From: Shewanella sp. NFH-SH190041
Lineage (GTDB): Bacteria; Pseudomonadota; Gammaproteobacteria; Enterobacterales; Shewanellaceae
DNA: 64,000 bases
Direction: 5' to 3'
Assembly: GCF_024363255.1 (NCBI RefSeq)
Contig: NZ_AP026070.1
Location: forward strand, 62,001-126,000
Position numbers and translations under genes: made by a program. Positions 37,301-47,755 of this stretch are shown one piece after another (within the stretch, counting starts at the first letter, position 1; each line of letters opens with the position of its first letter). The notes beneath the pieces are model-generated. The model worked only from the letters and a program-made list of their open reading frames with translations. It did no database searches and was not told the DNA's origin.

Positions 37301-37626
37301 GCCAATTTGAGCAGTTCAGGGTTGGTAATGAATTGTTTTAGTTTCTCGTCAGTATCACTACGGGCTGTTTGCAACGCATTGTAATAATGAGTGCCCTGGC
37401 TACTGTTATAACCAACGCTTAATCCGCGTTCTTTCTGCAATTCATAAATTAATGCTGTTGCATCGCGAGTGATGCTAACCGCCATGGTGTTGCGCTGGGC
37501 ATCGTGATATTTAGCCAGCTCGTTGCTGAATTGGAGGGAAACGACAATGACTACCGCGATTAGCGGCAGCAGGAAGAATAACAGGAGCTTCTGTTTCAGG
37601 CTCAGATGCGTGAGTAGGGAAGGCAT
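34345..37626 (-). CDS. NIT-HAMP-PAS-GGDEF-EAL cyclic-di-GMP turnover protein
   Basis: A 1093-residue membrane signalling protein. The first helix is at about 13-33, followed by a large periplasmic region of the nitrate/nitrite-sensor (NIT) type about 45-425, with LIYELQKERGLSVGY and GYGGLIHDFKNYLL as the two landmark motifs. A second helix (about 430-452) and HAMP (about 453-505) follow, then PAS about 510-630, GGDEF and EAL. The GGDEF domain has ARTGGDEF, and the EAL domain has AEALIRW, DDFGTGYSSL, KIDRSF and VAEGIET, so both activities look possible. The signal may be nitrate, nitrite or another small anion, judging by family only. Confidence 0.9.
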   Translation of the reverse strand: MPSLLTHLSLKQKLLLFFLLPLIAVVIVVSLQFSNELAKYHDAQRNTMAVSITRDATALIYELQKERGLSVGYNSSQGTHYYNALQTARSDTDEKLKQFITNPELLKLAGISPNGQITNPAFKTCVPQLLNVEQQLAQVRAQVTALTPKSDLNFYTEYVHNLMLLIRKLQTLTDNIPQNQAYSDLLQVLTIQEAAGQERAIVNRILVSPNIDLSQYQSINAAISEQQHAYNHAEQSTITPHQQLFSEQQNDAANRQVIAIRRQLQEQLTISSLAYQIAYHLGYGGLIHDFKNYLLQGQDYYKQDFYLHQQSLKTLLQRINSNQGLTDKQRHAIATIETTLQQYQHHMEQIPTLRKQKLDASQIDRLLMIPIDRIAHALEILQQPAIPIRAETWWMLSSERILGFNEISNTITDNIAQLSNRQQHHAVLNCVAYLVGTVTLLLFCSWFGMIIIRGLMISIRTMANEMQSMGRDPDLKLTISPDNNDEINQIAEAINRMLSERQKADKALRQAAVVFDYSAEGIVVTNAENEIELVNPAFTRITGYSQEEVLGQNPRILNSRRHGNHFFTAIWDQLLQTGSWDGEIWNKRKNGEIYPEHLALTLVRDSKGAIKQHIGLFTDISKRKQYEQDIWYQANFDSLTGLPNRQFFNKRLEQEILMAQHKGRELGLIMIDLDGFKYINDVSGHSLGDSLLTAVGKRLSSLITKDHFLARTGGDEFMLIIPFLQQQQEAEQLARKIQQALCTPFTVGDDKQLLISASQGIGIYPEHGIDVESLSRNTETAMYQAKEQGRNTFKRFTPGMNKSLVARIELEQRLRRAVTQEEFCLHYQPIVDMQTGKIHSAEALIRWQDPERGMIGPDQFIPIAEETGLIEDIGLWVLNQALADLSHWQHQGLSIRLAINVSSRQCKSTQNNSFPDLLAKALQHYKVEPQQIHIEITESMLMSDTSLCQAQLNAIADLGCDIYLDDFGTGYSSLSYLKKFPISVIKIDRSFMENIFTTHADANLIKAIINMGRSLEMQLVAEGIETRDQWDFLKALGCNFAQGYLIAKPLAFTQFTQLLTSQQQLEQRLVTPTSVTDVTSAKKTERTPDTSEI

Positions 37627-38022
37627 CGGCGAAACGGCTCCTTGGCACGGTCAGGATTTAACATAGCTAATTCTGCAGGGTTATGTCTGAATAAATATTC
37701 AGTGTTATTAACACACTCGCTTTCCTGCGGCGAGGCCGGGGAGTCCGGTTCACAAAGTCAGTCACGGAATCAGTGTTTTTGGCACCGAGAAGCGCTTCTA
37801 TACTCGATAATGTCATGGCCGCCACAGGTGAATCTATTGATCTGAAATAAGACTTATTTTGGTAAGGCGACCGGGTTGGGCTTGGGGTGAACTAAGAATG
37901 TCACAAATAACAGAAATGCCGGATGTAGATCGCATTTCTTAAGCTTTTGTATTTTTCGCGGCTATTTTTTGTACTAGTAAAAGTTGAGGCCTAAAAGCAT
38001 ATTGCTGTCAGGCCTGAATGGA
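37627..38022. other. Gap between the GGDEF-EAL gene and ribB
   Basis: About 395 bases with no gene I accept. Both flanking genes are on the minus strand, so it holds the ribB 3' end with a terminator-like stem (37988-38016) and the promoter of the GGDEF-EAL gene. Confidence 0.5.
37988..38016 (-). terminator. Stem-loop after ribB
   Basis: Two AGGCCT hexamers (37988-37993 and 38011-38016) pair around an inner AGCA/TGCT stem, a few bases after the ribB stop on the minus strand. A short T-rich tail follows. Confidence 0.55.
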
Positions 38023-38673
38023 TTACACCGCTATCTGCAGGTGACCTCGATAAGCTGCAATATCTTCGATGCTTAATACTGGGAATTGATGCTGGCGGGC
38101 AAATTCGATAATACGGGGTAATCTGGCCATGCTACCGTCAGCATTGGTTAGTTCACACAGTACCCCACAAGGTTGCAGACCAGCCAGTTGCATCAAATCG
38201 ACTGTGCCTTCGGTGTGGCCTCGCCGACCGAGAACGCCATCAGGGTGGGCGCGTAATGGAAATACATGACCGGGTTTGACCAGATCATGTTCACAGGCAT
38301 CGGCCGCAACGGCTGTTTGGATTGTGGTGAGTCGGTCGGCAGCACTCACCCCGGTAGTGACGCCATGGCGTGCTTCAATACTGATGGTAAATGGGGTGCC
38401 GTATTGACTGGAATTGTGGGTTGTCATCGGTGGCAGCGCCAATTGTTGAATTTTGGCATCGGTGAGACAAAGACAAACAATTCCGCTGCATTCGCGGATT
38501 AGCATGGCCATTTGTGGGACGGTCAGTGACTGAGCGGCAAAAATCAGATCGCCTTCATTTTCGCGATTTTCATCATCGACCAATAGCACACCATTGCCTT
38601 GGCGTAGTGCATCAAGTGCCAGCTCCAACCTTTGGGTGGCATTGCCGAATTGATCCAGTAAAGACTGATTCAT
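38023..38673 (-). CDS. ribB: 3,4-Dihydroxy-2-butanone 4-phosphate synthase
   Basis: A 216-residue enzyme that makes the four-carbon precursor of riboflavin from ribulose 5-phosphate. [16 protein letters not shown] is the active-site acidic loop, TAADR-like SAADRLTTI and [13 protein letters not shown] are the other conserved segments. It has no GTP cyclohydrolase II domain, so it is the single-domain RibB type. ATG 38673 is the family start and follows CAGGAATACACC; the longer frame reading from 38817 runs through the riboswitch leader. It is controlled by the FMN riboswitch upstream. Confidence 0.94.
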   Translation of the reverse strand: MNQSLLDQFGNATQRLELALDALRQGNGVLLVDDENRENEGDLIFAAQSLTVPQMAMLIRECSGIVCLCLTDAKIQQLALPPMTTHNSSQYGTPFTISIEARHGVTTGVSAADRLTTIQTAVAADACEHDLVKPGHVFPLRAHPDGVLGRRGHTEGTVDLMQLAGLQPCGVLCELTNADGSMARLPRIIEFARQHQFPVLSIEDIAAYRGHLQIAV

Positions 38674-38832
38674 GGTGTATTCCTGTTTTATCAGAGAGCC
38701 AGAATCAGGGCGTAAGAAAGGGCTGCCATGGTGGCAGAAGCAGTGCAGCACAGCGATTAGCGCCATCATTATTGGGCGTTGCCGGCAGAACAAACATTCT
38801 CTTTCATCCGGACTCAAGCCTGTCTGGTGACT

Positions 38833-38966
38833 GACTATTACCGTCGGCTCCGGAATTACACCGGATCTGCTGACCCTAGCAAAAGTAGGCGCTCGCGGGC
38901 TGATTTATCCTGTGTTAATGGCAGGGTAAACTTACCGCCGGTGGGGAGTTTCACCCCGCCCTGAGA
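38833..38966 (-). promoter_or_regulatory. FMN riboswitch (RFN element) upstream of ribB
   Basis: On the minus strand the conserved RFN segments appear in order: GGCGGGGTGAAACTCCCC, ACCGGCGGTAAG, AGCCCGCGAGC, GGTCAGCAGATCCGGTG, AATTCCGGAGCCGACGGT and AATAGTC. The 160-base space to ribB (38674-38832) includes TCCGGATGAAAGAGAATG and a CGCCCTGATTCTGG stretch, similar to the ribB leaders of other gammaproteobacteria, where FMN binding blocks expression. Confidence 0.93.
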
Positions 38967-39030
38967 ATTATTGAATTTGGTTGTGTCCCCCTTTGGGGAG
39001 CATCAGCCGATAGCATAAAACGGGTATATC

Positions 39031-39330
39031 ATGGGTCAAACGGCGGCAGTGGACAAGCGGGATGGATCACAGAGTATTTGGTTTCTTTATATGATTCGCT
39101 GCGCGGGAGGTCAGTTATACACGGGTGTCACAACAGATGTGACGCGTCGGTTTCGTGAACACTGTGCTGGCGGGAATAAAGGGGCTCGATTTTTGCGGGG
39201 AAAGGGGCCGTTAACGCTAGTTTATCAGGAGTTAGTCGGGGGGCAGAGTGAGGCGCTAAGGCGAGAAATTGCGGTAAAAAAACTGACTCGCGCACAAAAG
39301 TTGACCTTGATTACAAAGGGCAATAAGTAG
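39031..39330 (+). CDS. GIY-YIG superfamily protein, YhbQ-like
   Basis: A 99-residue protein. WFLYMIRCAGGQLYTGVTTD and RRFREH correspond to the YhbQ/UPF0213 form of the GIY-YIG nuclease domain, and KGARFLRGKGPL and the Lys-rich end also match. Small members of this family are DNA-associated, but their physiological role is unclear. It is divergent from ribB. Confidence 0.87.
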   Translation: MGQTAAVDKRDGSQSIWFLYMIRCAGGQLYTGVTTDVTRRFREHCAGGNKGARFLRGKGPLTLVYQELVGGQSEALRREIAVKKLTRAQKLTLITKGNK

Positions 39331-39566
39331 AGTGAACTAGTTCGGTGCTAGCCTGATTTAGCATTGTTTGCACAAGAGTTTAACTCAATGATTTTATTGT
39401 TTAATTATTTTCTAGAGAGCCGTGTAGTTGATGCAAAAGAAAATAAAATAGTCGAAATAGCAATGATTTAGTCAGTTTTGCTGTGGCAGATGTTGAGTGG
39501 CTGTAAAGCGGGTTTGTCAGGTATACTGCCGTAGACCCGTTACTAATTGAATAAAAGAATAAGCTA

Positions 39567-40235
39567 ATGCGCCTAGCTAAATCTGATGCGTTGAGTTGGC
39601 TGGCGACACTGGCTGATGACAGTGTTGACCTCATTATCACTGACCCTCCTTATGAATCACTGGAAAAACACCGTAAAGTGGGGACGACAACCCGGCTCAA
39701 GGTGAGTAAAGCCTCAAGTAATCAATGGTTTGATATTTTTCCTAATGCTTGCTTCGATGAGTTTTGTCAGCAGTTATATCGGGTGTTAAAACCAAACCGG
39801 CACTGTTATTTATTTTGCGATCAAGAAACCATGTTTGCGATTAAACCGGCAGCAGAGCGAGCTGGGTTTAAATTCTGGAAACCCTTGGTGTGGGATAAGA
39901 TCAATATCGGTATGGGATACCATTACCGTTCACGCTATGAATTTATTCTGTTTTTTGAGAAAGGTAAGCGTAAGTTACAGGATTTAGGGATTGCGGATGT
40001 GTTGACCTGTAAACGTGTTTATCGGGGTTATCCTACTGAGAAACCGGTGCCGTTATTGGAGATCTTGGTGAAGCAAAGCTCTGAACCTGGCGAGTTGGTG
40101 ATTGATCCTTTCTTTGGCTCTGGCTCAACCTTGATTGCTGCGCATAAATTGCAGCGCGAATGTGCAGGTGCTGATATTGCTGATGCTGCGTTTGAATACT
40201 TAGCGCAGCGGCGGCAAACAGGCGATGGGGTGTAA
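39567..40235 (+). CDS. Solitary DNA methyltransferase (DPPY type)
   Basis: A 222-residue amino-methyltransferase of the N6-adenine or N4-cytosine type. Motif IV is TDPPYESLEKHR near residue 28, and the SAM-binding motif I, VIDPFFGSGSTLIAA, is near residue 180, so the order is that of the beta class. EKPVPLLEILVKQSS precedes motif I as is usual. There is no restriction endonuclease or specificity gene nearby, so it is an orphan enzyme. The recognition sequence is unknown. The start at 39567 has only a weak ribosome site. Confidence 0.87.
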   Translation: MRLAKSDALSWLATLADDSVDLIITDPPYESLEKHRKVGTTTRLKVSKASSNQWFDIFPNACFDEFCQQLYRVLKPNRHCYLFCDQETMFAIKPAAERAGFKFWKPLVWDKINIGMGYHYRSRYEFILFFEKGKRKLQDLGIADVLTCKRVYRGYPTEKPVPLLEILVKQSSEPGELVIDPFFGSGSTLIAAHKLQRECAGADIADAAFEYLAQRRQTGDGV

Positions 40236-40583
40236 TATCAAGCCCCATTGGTTATTGATATTCAAATGACATAGTAGGCTATAATATCAATCTGTAAATT
40301 CGCTTATTGATGCTCATCTCTGGTAGAAAAAATCAGGAGATTTTCGGTTAGATAATGATTGATGAAATATATTTGTTTTATCACTGCGTTATATTGCATG
40401 ATTGATTATTGCTAATAATCTAACAATTTTCTTATCACAAATTTTGCATTTGTTGCAGTTATTCCGTCTTGCTGTGACAATCCGCGCGGTAATATTTTAT
40501 CCATTTCTGTTTAATCAGTCCTAGTTCGTAACAGGCCTAAATCATGTTGCCTGGTATATTTCATAATTACGGGGCTATGGCTG
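40236..40583. other. Spacer before the urocanate reductase regulatory genes
   Basis: About 350 AT-rich bases without an ORF, expected to carry the promoter of the response regulator gene. A TATCACAAATTTTGCATTTG stretch (40433-40452) is a poor match to a CRP-type site. I see no copy of the ACGTAA repeats found upstream of the reductase. Confidence 0.45.
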
Positions 40584-41246
40584 ATGTTGATATTACTGGT
40601 TGAAGACAACAGATTATTGGCAAATAACCTGATTCAGTATTTGGCATTAAATGGTTTGGATTGTGATTATGCGGAAGATATTCAGCAGGCAGAATATTGT
40701 CTTTCCCAGCAGCAGTTCGATGCCATTGTGCTGGATGTGAATTTACCCGATGGCTGTGGTATTTCAGCCTGTGCCCGTTGGAAAGCTCAATGCCAATTAG
40801 CCCCCGTTATTTTGTTGACAGCTCGCAGTGGCCTAGATGACAGATTACAGGGGTTTGCTGCTGGAGCCGATGATTACTTAATTAAACCTTTTGCTATGGC
40901 TGAGTTGGTTGCCAGACTAAAAGCCGTTGCTAAGCGTCACCAAGCCTTGCCGGTGCTACAAGTTGGAGAATTAGAAATTGATTTTGCTCGTCATTGTGCT
41001 TTTCGCCAAGGTGTTGCCTTACAGCTTACCCCTACAGCTTGGCAAATTCTGACGATTCTGGCTCGTAGTAGTCCTAATGTGGTGAGTCGGGAAGAGCTGG
41101 AACGCTCTCTTTGGCCGGATATTCCACCGGATAGTGACAGTTTGCGCAGCCACTTGCATTTGCTACGTCGGGTGGTAGATAAACCCTTTTCATTTAGAAT
41201 GCTGCATACCATTCGTGGGGTTGGCTTATGTCTGAAGGCCTGTTGA
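40584..41246 (+). CDS. OmpR-family response regulator next to the urocanate reductase-type gene
   Basis: A 220-residue transcription factor. The receiver has VEDN at the acidic pocket, acceptor Asp in AIVLDVNLPDGCG, LLTARS and the Lys in LIKPFAM. The C-terminal winged helix includes LQLTPTAWQILTILARSSPNVVSR and DSLRSHLHLLRRVVDKPF, ending TIRGVGLCL. It is one base from the kinase gene and 1.3 kb from the reductase gene, so control of the reductase is likely but inferred from position. The start is ATG 40584. Confidence 0.92.
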   Translation: MLILLVEDNRLLANNLIQYLALNGLDCDYAEDIQQAEYCLSQQQFDAIVLDVNLPDGCGISACARWKAQCQLAPVILLTARSGLDDRLQGFAAGADDYLIKPFAMAELVARLKAVAKRHQALPVLQVGELEIDFARHCAFRQGVALQLTPTAWQILTILARSSPNVVSREELERSLWPDIPPDSDSLRSHLHLLRRVVDKPFSFRMLHTIRGVGLCLKAC

Positions 41247-41247
41247 G

Positions 41248-42477
41248 ATGATGCCCCATTTCAGTCTAAAACGTACCTATCAAATATATGGGCTGATTTT
41301 TTTAGCCGTAACATTAGTGATTAATTGTTTTATTCCTTTGTGCATGATGTGTACAGGTATGTTTTCTATGCATGACATTACGCTGCATAATGCTGGACAA
41401 GCAGCGGAACAAATATTGGTTGATGGCCGTCAATCATGGGCTTCAGATAATATCAGAGTTTATACCACCTGGGATTTAGTGCCTGCTGATATTCGGGCAT
41501 TGAATCAGAATATTCCCCCTAACCGTGAATCAGCTATTCGTTATGCCCATTTAGATGGGGCTTTTATTGATGCTTTATCGGTACATTATACGGCAGCAGG
41601 GCGCCCGCTATATTTATGGCTGCATTACAACGCGACCCATGATTTAGTCTTTGCGCCAAAAAATATGACAGCAATTTTACTTTTAATTCTGATGACCTTT
41701 GGTTTGGTCGCCAGTTTGGCGTTGCACATGCAAAAAAAAGTGATTTATCCGGTACGTCATATTAGCCAAGCAATTAAACAACATGATTGGTTAGGTGGGC
41801 AGGGTTTTAGCTTGCCAAAGCAAGGATATGCTGAGTTACAGGCTATTGTTGATGCGCTTAATCAATCCTTGCAGCAGTTGCAGCAGGTTCAGCAGCGGGA
41901 ATTAGACTTCTTGCGTTATGCCAGTCATGAATTACGCACGCCGGTTGCGATTTGTTTGTCTTCTTTTGAGTTATTAGCACTGCAACATGGTGGGCTGGCT
42001 GGGCCTATATTGGCAGCAAGCCAAGCTTCTGAGCAAATGAAATCAATTATTGAAACACTACTATGGCTAACAAATAAAACCAGTACTGATTCCAAACCAA
42101 CTTCTGTTGCACTTTTGCCTCTGTTACATGAATTAGCCGCACAGCAGGAATTAGCAATGGCCAAGTCAGGTAAGATTAATATTGCTGGCGATAATACTTG
42201 TTGTCAGCTGCTTGCTGATCCCACACGTATTATGCTGAATAATTTAATACGTAATGCGCTGGAGCATGGTTGTGGCTCAGTTGATATTTGCCAACAAGGT
42301 AAATGCATTAAAATCAGTAATCGTATCTTATGCCAAGATCATGCAGGTTTTGGCTTGGGATTGATATTAGTATCCCGTTTGGCTGAACAATTGGGGTGGT
42401 ACTTTTCCACTGAGCGTCAGAATAATCAATTCATTGCCATATTGAAATTAGAGGTTGGTCGCAATTTCTCTTGCTGA
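41248..42477 (+). CDS. Sensor histidine kinase next to the urocanate reductase-type gene
   Basis: A 409-residue membrane kinase. It has a first helix at about 14-36, a periplasmic sensor of about 105 residues, and a second helix at about 142-162. HisKA carries the phosphorylated His in RYASHELRTPVAI. The ATPase domain has an N-box, NNLIRNALEHG, and a G-rich FGLGLILV, but the usual DxGxG segment is replaced by a short ISNRILCQDHAG stretch. Such a compact form occurs in some kinases, but activity should be confirmed. The periplasmic domain matches nothing I recognise; the adjacent enzyme suggests urocanate or a related electron acceptor as signal. Confidence 0.85.
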   Translation: MMPHFSLKRTYQIYGLIFLAVTLVINCFIPLCMMCTGMFSMHDITLHNAGQAAEQILVDGRQSWASDNIRVYTTWDLVPADIRALNQNIPPNRESAIRYAHLDGAFIDALSVHYTAAGRPLYLWLHYNATHDLVFAPKNMTAILLLILMTFGLVASLALHMQKKVIYPVRHISQAIKQHDWLGGQGFSLPKQGYAELQAIVDALNQSLQQLQQVQQRELDFLRYASHELRTPVAICLSSFELLALQHGGLAGPILAASQASEQMKSIIETLLWLTNKTSTDSKPTSVALLPLLHELAAQQELAMAKSGKINIAGDNTCCQLLADPTRIMLNNLIRNALEHGCGSVDICQQGKCIKISNRILCQDHAGFGLGLILVSRLAEQLGWYFSTERQNNQFIAILKLEVGRNFSC

Positions 42478-42480
42478 TTT

Positions 42481-42501
42481 TTACGTAATTTTGACGTAAC
42501 A
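42481..42501 (+). promoter_or_regulatory. Direct repeats upstream of the urocanate reductase-type gene
   Basis: ACGTAA occurs at 42483-42488 and 42494-42499, exactly 11 bases apart, about one helical turn, within the 109-base spacer between kinase and reductase. A CATAAT (42510-42515) ten bases further is a candidate -10 box, so the repeats would overlap the -35 region. This layout suits activation by an OmpR-family regulator, and the gene for one is two genes upstream. Confidence 0.5.
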
Positions 42502-42514
42502 GCGCGCACCATAA

Positions 42515-44344
<1,830 letters not shown>

Positions 44345-44367
44345 CCCCTATATACATTTCATGTCAT

Positions 44368-44409
44368 AAAAAATGGCTCCAGTGCAGGATAGCACTGGAG
44401 CCATTTTTT
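44368..44409. terminator. Strong bidirectional terminator between the reductase gene and pckA
   Basis: AAAAAATGGCTCCAGTGC pairs perfectly over 18 bp with its complement 44392-44409 around a six-base loop, with A and T runs on both sides. It lies between convergent genes. Confidence 0.92.
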
Positions 44410-44426
44410 GTATTACTGAAAGAACC

Positions 44427-45971
44427 TTATTGCCCTTTGGGGCCGGCATTACGAATAGAATCTGGTACCTGATATTTCGCAAAGTTATCATTGAACGCTT
44501 TAGCCAATTTAGCCGCATATTCGCTGTATGCGTTTTTATCCTGCCACGTGTTGGCTGGATTGAGTAATTGACTATCAACGCCGGGGATTTGAGTGGGGAT
44601 ATCCAAGTTCAGCACCGCAAGATGCTCAGTGTCTACATCAGCTAGTTGCCCCGACACGATGGCATCAATAATGGCGCGGGTTACCGGAATATCAAACCGT
44701 TTTCCTGTTCCATAAGGCCCACCAGTCCAGCCGGTGTTGACCAGATAAACCTGACTGCCAAATGATTCTATGCGCTTCATCAGTAATTCAGCATAGACCC
44801 CTGCAGGGCGGGGGAAAAATGGTGCACCGAAACAGGTTGAGAAGGTAGATTGGATGGCTGCGGTACTGCCCATTTCGGTGGAGCCAACTTTCGCGGTGTA
44901 GCCGGATAAGAAGTGGTAAGCCGCTTGCTCTTTGCTTAATTTGGCAACCGGCGGTAATACGCCGGAGACATCACAGGTGAGAAATACCACGGCATTGGGC
45001 TCAGCGCCTCGGTTGGCTTCAATCCGACTGCTAATATGAGCAAGAGGGTATGCGGCCCGGGTGTTTTCCGTCAGGCTGGTATTGTGGTAATCCGGCTGAT
45101 GGTTATCGTCCAGTACCACATTTTCCAGTACGGTACCAAAGCGAATGGCATCCCAAATCACCGGCTCATTTTTTTGGCTGAGATCAATACATTTTGCATA
45201 GCAGCCCCCTTCAATATTAAAGACACCACCCGATGCCCAGCCATGTTCATCATCCCCAATTAAGAACCGCTTAGGGTCAGCTGATAAGGTGGTTTTGCCT
45301 GTGCCTGACAGGCCAAAGAATAAGGTTGTATCTCCCTGCGTACCAACATTGGCGGAACAATGCATCGGTAGTACGCCTTTGGCCGGCAACAGGAAGTTTT
45401 GTACTGAAAACATGGATTTTTTCATTTCGCCGGCATACTTCAATCCCGCCAGTAGCACTTTTCGCTCGGCAAAATTAATGATGACTGCGGCTTCTGAATG
45501 GGTGCCATCACGCTCTGGCTCACAGATAAAACCAGGAGCATTCATAATTTGCCATTGTGGTTTATCTGCCTGGTTGTACTGTTGGGGCTGAATAAACAGG
45601 TTGCGGGCAAAGATTTGGTGCCAAGCATATTCGGTGGTGACCTGAACTGGGAGATAGTGCTCAGGATCGGCTCCGACTTCCAATTCGGACACAAAGATGG
45701 CTTTATCTGCCAGATAAGAGCTGACCCGTTGCCATAGCGCATTGAATTTATCCATAGCGAAAGGACGGTTGATGTTGCCCCAGTCAATATCTGCACTGCT
45801 GCTGGGTTCATCAACGATAAATCTGTCATTAGGAGAGCGTCCTGTCCGCTCCCCTGTGCGGGTGACCAACGCCCCATTGGCAGTCAGTTGGGCTTCTCCC
45901 CGGGCTAGGGCAATTTCGTACAGTGCGGCAGTGGTTAGATTCTTATGTACGCGGTGAGCTCCGTCCGCCAT
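44427..45971 (-). CDS. pckA: Phosphoenolpyruvate carboxykinase (ATP)
   Basis: A 514-residue enzyme converting oxaloacetate and ATP to phosphoenolpyruvate, the entry step of gluconeogenesis. [14 protein letters not shown], the metal and substrate region [10 protein letters not shown], the kinase-1a loop [16 protein letters not shown] and the DDEHGW segment are standard. Length is normal for the ATP type. GGAG precedes the ATG. It is transcribed in the same direction as hslO and hslR but is separated from them by a terminator. Confidence 0.97.
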   Translation of the reverse strand: MADGAHRVHKNLTTAALYEIALARGEAQLTANGALVTRTGERTGRSPNDRFIVDEPSSSADIDWGNINRPFAMDKFNALWQRVSSYLADKAIFVSELEVGADPEHYLPVQVTTEYAWHQIFARNLFIQPQQYNQADKPQWQIMNAPGFICEPERDGTHSEAAVIINFAERKVLLAGLKYAGEMKKSMFSVQNFLLPAKGVLPMHCSANVGTQGDTTLFFGLSGTGKTTLSADPKRFLIGDDEHGWASGGVFNIEGGCYAKCIDLSQKNEPVIWDAIRFGTVLENVVLDDNHQPDYHNTSLTENTRAAYPLAHISSRIEANRGAEPNAVVFLTCDVSGVLPPVAKLSKEQAAYHFLSGYTAKVGSTEMGSTAAIQSTFSTCFGAPFFPRPAGVYAELLMKRIESFGSQVYLVNTGWTGGPYGTGKRFDIPVTRAIIDAIVSGQLADVDTEHLAVLNLDIPTQIPGVDSQLLNPANTWQDKNAYSEYAAKLAKAFNDNFAKYQVPDSIRNAGPKGQ

Positions 45972-46183
45972 AAGTGTGTCTCCATGTCGAAGTGAGTGGG
46001 TTAGCAGTCTTATTCCAGTGACCTGTATGGCCGGACCCTGTCATTTGCTGTAATTATTAGACCTTTTACCGAGTTAAGCGCACAGAGCAAAATGTCGGAC
46101 AGGTGTCTGTAGCGGGATTGTAACTTAATGGTGTTTTTTATGTAAGTTGAAAATGGGTGTTATTTGCGTATTGGGGCGGGATA

Positions 46184-46217
46184 AAAAAATAGCGGACTGA
46201 AATGTCCGCTATTTTTT
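46184..46217 (-). terminator. Rho-independent terminator after hslO
   Basis: AAAAAATAGCGGAC (46184-46197) pairs with GTCCGCTATTTTTT (46204-46217) with a six-base loop, 16 bases after the hslO stop on the minus strand. Confidence 0.9.
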
Positions 46218-46232
46218 AGGTGTAATCTTCAA

Positions 46233-47090
46233 TTATTGCTGGGTTTGTGGCGCTGCTTGATTGGCATAAATGCCTTCAATATCAATAGCATCAAAAATAT
46301 ATTTACTGTTGCAGTATTCGCAACCCATTTCGATATTGCCGGTTTCTGCCAAAATAGCCTCAATTTCAGCTTTATCGACAGTGCGAATGGCTGCTGCGCT
46401 GCGCTCTCTGGAGCAGGTGCACTTGAAGGTTACCGGGATAGGATCAAATAGGCGCACTTCTTCTTGGTGATACAAGCGGTGCAGTACTTCCTCTGCATCC
46501 AGTTCTAGTAGTTCTTCAGCCTTAATCGTGGCGGTCAGTTGACTCAGATGCTCAAATTCGTGATTTTCTGTTTCACTTGGTAACACCTGCAGCATGATGC
46601 CCGCGGCTTTTTCGGTACTAGTGAATAGCCAGATACGAGTTGGTAATTGTTCTGATTGAGCGAAATATTCTTCCAAGCATTCAGCTAGCGTTGGCTTATC
46701 CAGAGCCACGACTCCTTGATAACGTTCACCTTCATCCGGGGTCAGGGTAATGACCATATACCCTTTCCCGAACATATCCGCCAGGCTAGCGTTATCGGCT
46801 GGAGTTTGACTAAAACGAGCCACTCCACGCATTTGTTGATCGTTATTACCATTGATCACAGCTAGAGAGACTGGGCCATCGCCTTGTAGCTGAATAGCAA
46901 TATCACCATTGAATTTCAAAGTAGCAGTTAACAGTGATGTGGCCGCTAACAATTCCCCCAATAGGCCTTTGATTGCTACTGGGTAATCATGGGTATTGGC
47001 AATGTGTTGGAAGCTTTGTTCCAGTTGTACCAGTTCACCGCGCACATCAGCGTTTTCGAACAGGTAACGGTATAGGTTATCTTTGCTCAT
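46233..47090 (-). CDS. hslO: Redox-regulated chaperone Hsp33
   Basis: A 285-residue cytoplasmic chaperone activated by oxidative unfolding of its zinc domain. The zinc cysteines are CTCSRER and CEYCNSKY near the C-terminus, and [10 protein letters not shown] and the GxM-type N-terminal segments match Hsp33. The ATG at 47090 (MSKDNLYRY) is chosen; a GTG at 47102 in frame is less likely. hslR lies 14 bases upstream, the usual hslRO pair. Confidence 0.95.
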   Translation of the reverse strand: MSKDNLYRYLFENADVRGELVQLEQSFQHIANTHDYPVAIKGLLGELLAATSLLTATLKFNGDIAIQLQGDGPVSLAVINGNNDQQMRGVARFSQTPADNASLADMFGKGYMVITLTPDEGERYQGVVALDKPTLAECLEEYFAQSEQLPTRIWLFTSTEKAAGIMLQVLPSETENHEFEHLSQLTATIKAEELLELDAEEVLHRLYHQEEVRLFDPIPVTFKCTCSRERSAAAIRTVDKAEIEAILAETGNIEMGCEYCNSKYIFDAIDIEGIYANQAAPQTQQ

Positions 47091-47104
47091 GAGTTGTCTC
47101 ACAT

Positions 47105-47503
47105 TTACATTTCTTTAAAGCGGATAATAGTTCGACGCTGTTTTTTGTCCGGTTTATGCTCCGGAGCGGGATTCTGTAGAATATTCAGCCGTCGAGCTTC
47201 AGCATTCAATTCACGTTTTTGAATGCTTATTTCGGTTTCGTCGTAGAGTTTTTGTGCCTCAGCCGCACCTCGTCTTTGCTCACTCAGCTGCTTGATTATG
47301 ACCTCTTTTTCATCATAACCCTGTCGTAATCTGATAATGGCGCCAACTTCTGCGTTGCGGCTGGATTTGGGGCGCTGGCCGTTGTAATGTACTTTACCAC
47401 CATTGATCATTTCTTTAGCAATGGCTCGGGTTTTATAAAAGCGGGCAGCCCACAGCCATTTGTCCAAGCGGACAGCCTTGGGTGCATCCTGAGTTTGGGT
47501 CAT
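47105..47503 (-). CDS. hslR: Heat-shock RNA-binding protein Hsp15
   Basis: A 132-residue S4-domain protein that binds free 50S subunits carrying nascent chains and aids their recycling. [20 protein letters not shown] and [14 protein letters not shown] are the S4 signature, followed by a Lys/Arg-rich tail ([12 protein letters not shown]). The start at 47503 has GGAGAC upstream; ATG 47524 is the alternative. It is divergent from gspC. Confidence 0.94.
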   Translation of the reverse strand: MTQTQDAPKAVRLDKWLWAARFYKTRAIAKEMINGGKVHYNGQRPKSSRNAEVGAIIRLRQGYDEKEVIIKQLSEQRRGAAEAQKLYDETEISIQKRELNAEARRLNILQNPAPEHKPDKKQRRTIIRFKEM

Positions 47504-47755
47504 AAGGTCTCCGGCCGATAACAACGGATGGAAGCTTGGAAAGTGTCACCCGGCACTGACCAGGTTGAAAAATTGCCACAAAAAGTTAACAGTTAACTGG
47601 GTTGAGTCTGCGGCTTGTAGGCTGACAAAGTTAACATAATTGATGATTTTTAGCCAACTCCGAGGGTGTTACTCACTTGTTGCATCATGGCCCCTGGGGT
47701 AGCATGGGCAGGTTTTTCCTGACACATCAGCGGAATAGAGGCCTACACTGGTCCA

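Noticed and set aside
38691-38729. 12-codon ORF ([12 protein letters not shown]) in the ribB leader
   Set aside because: No ribosome site; the sequence is part of the leader region seen in other ribB genes and is better explained as riboswitch expression platform.
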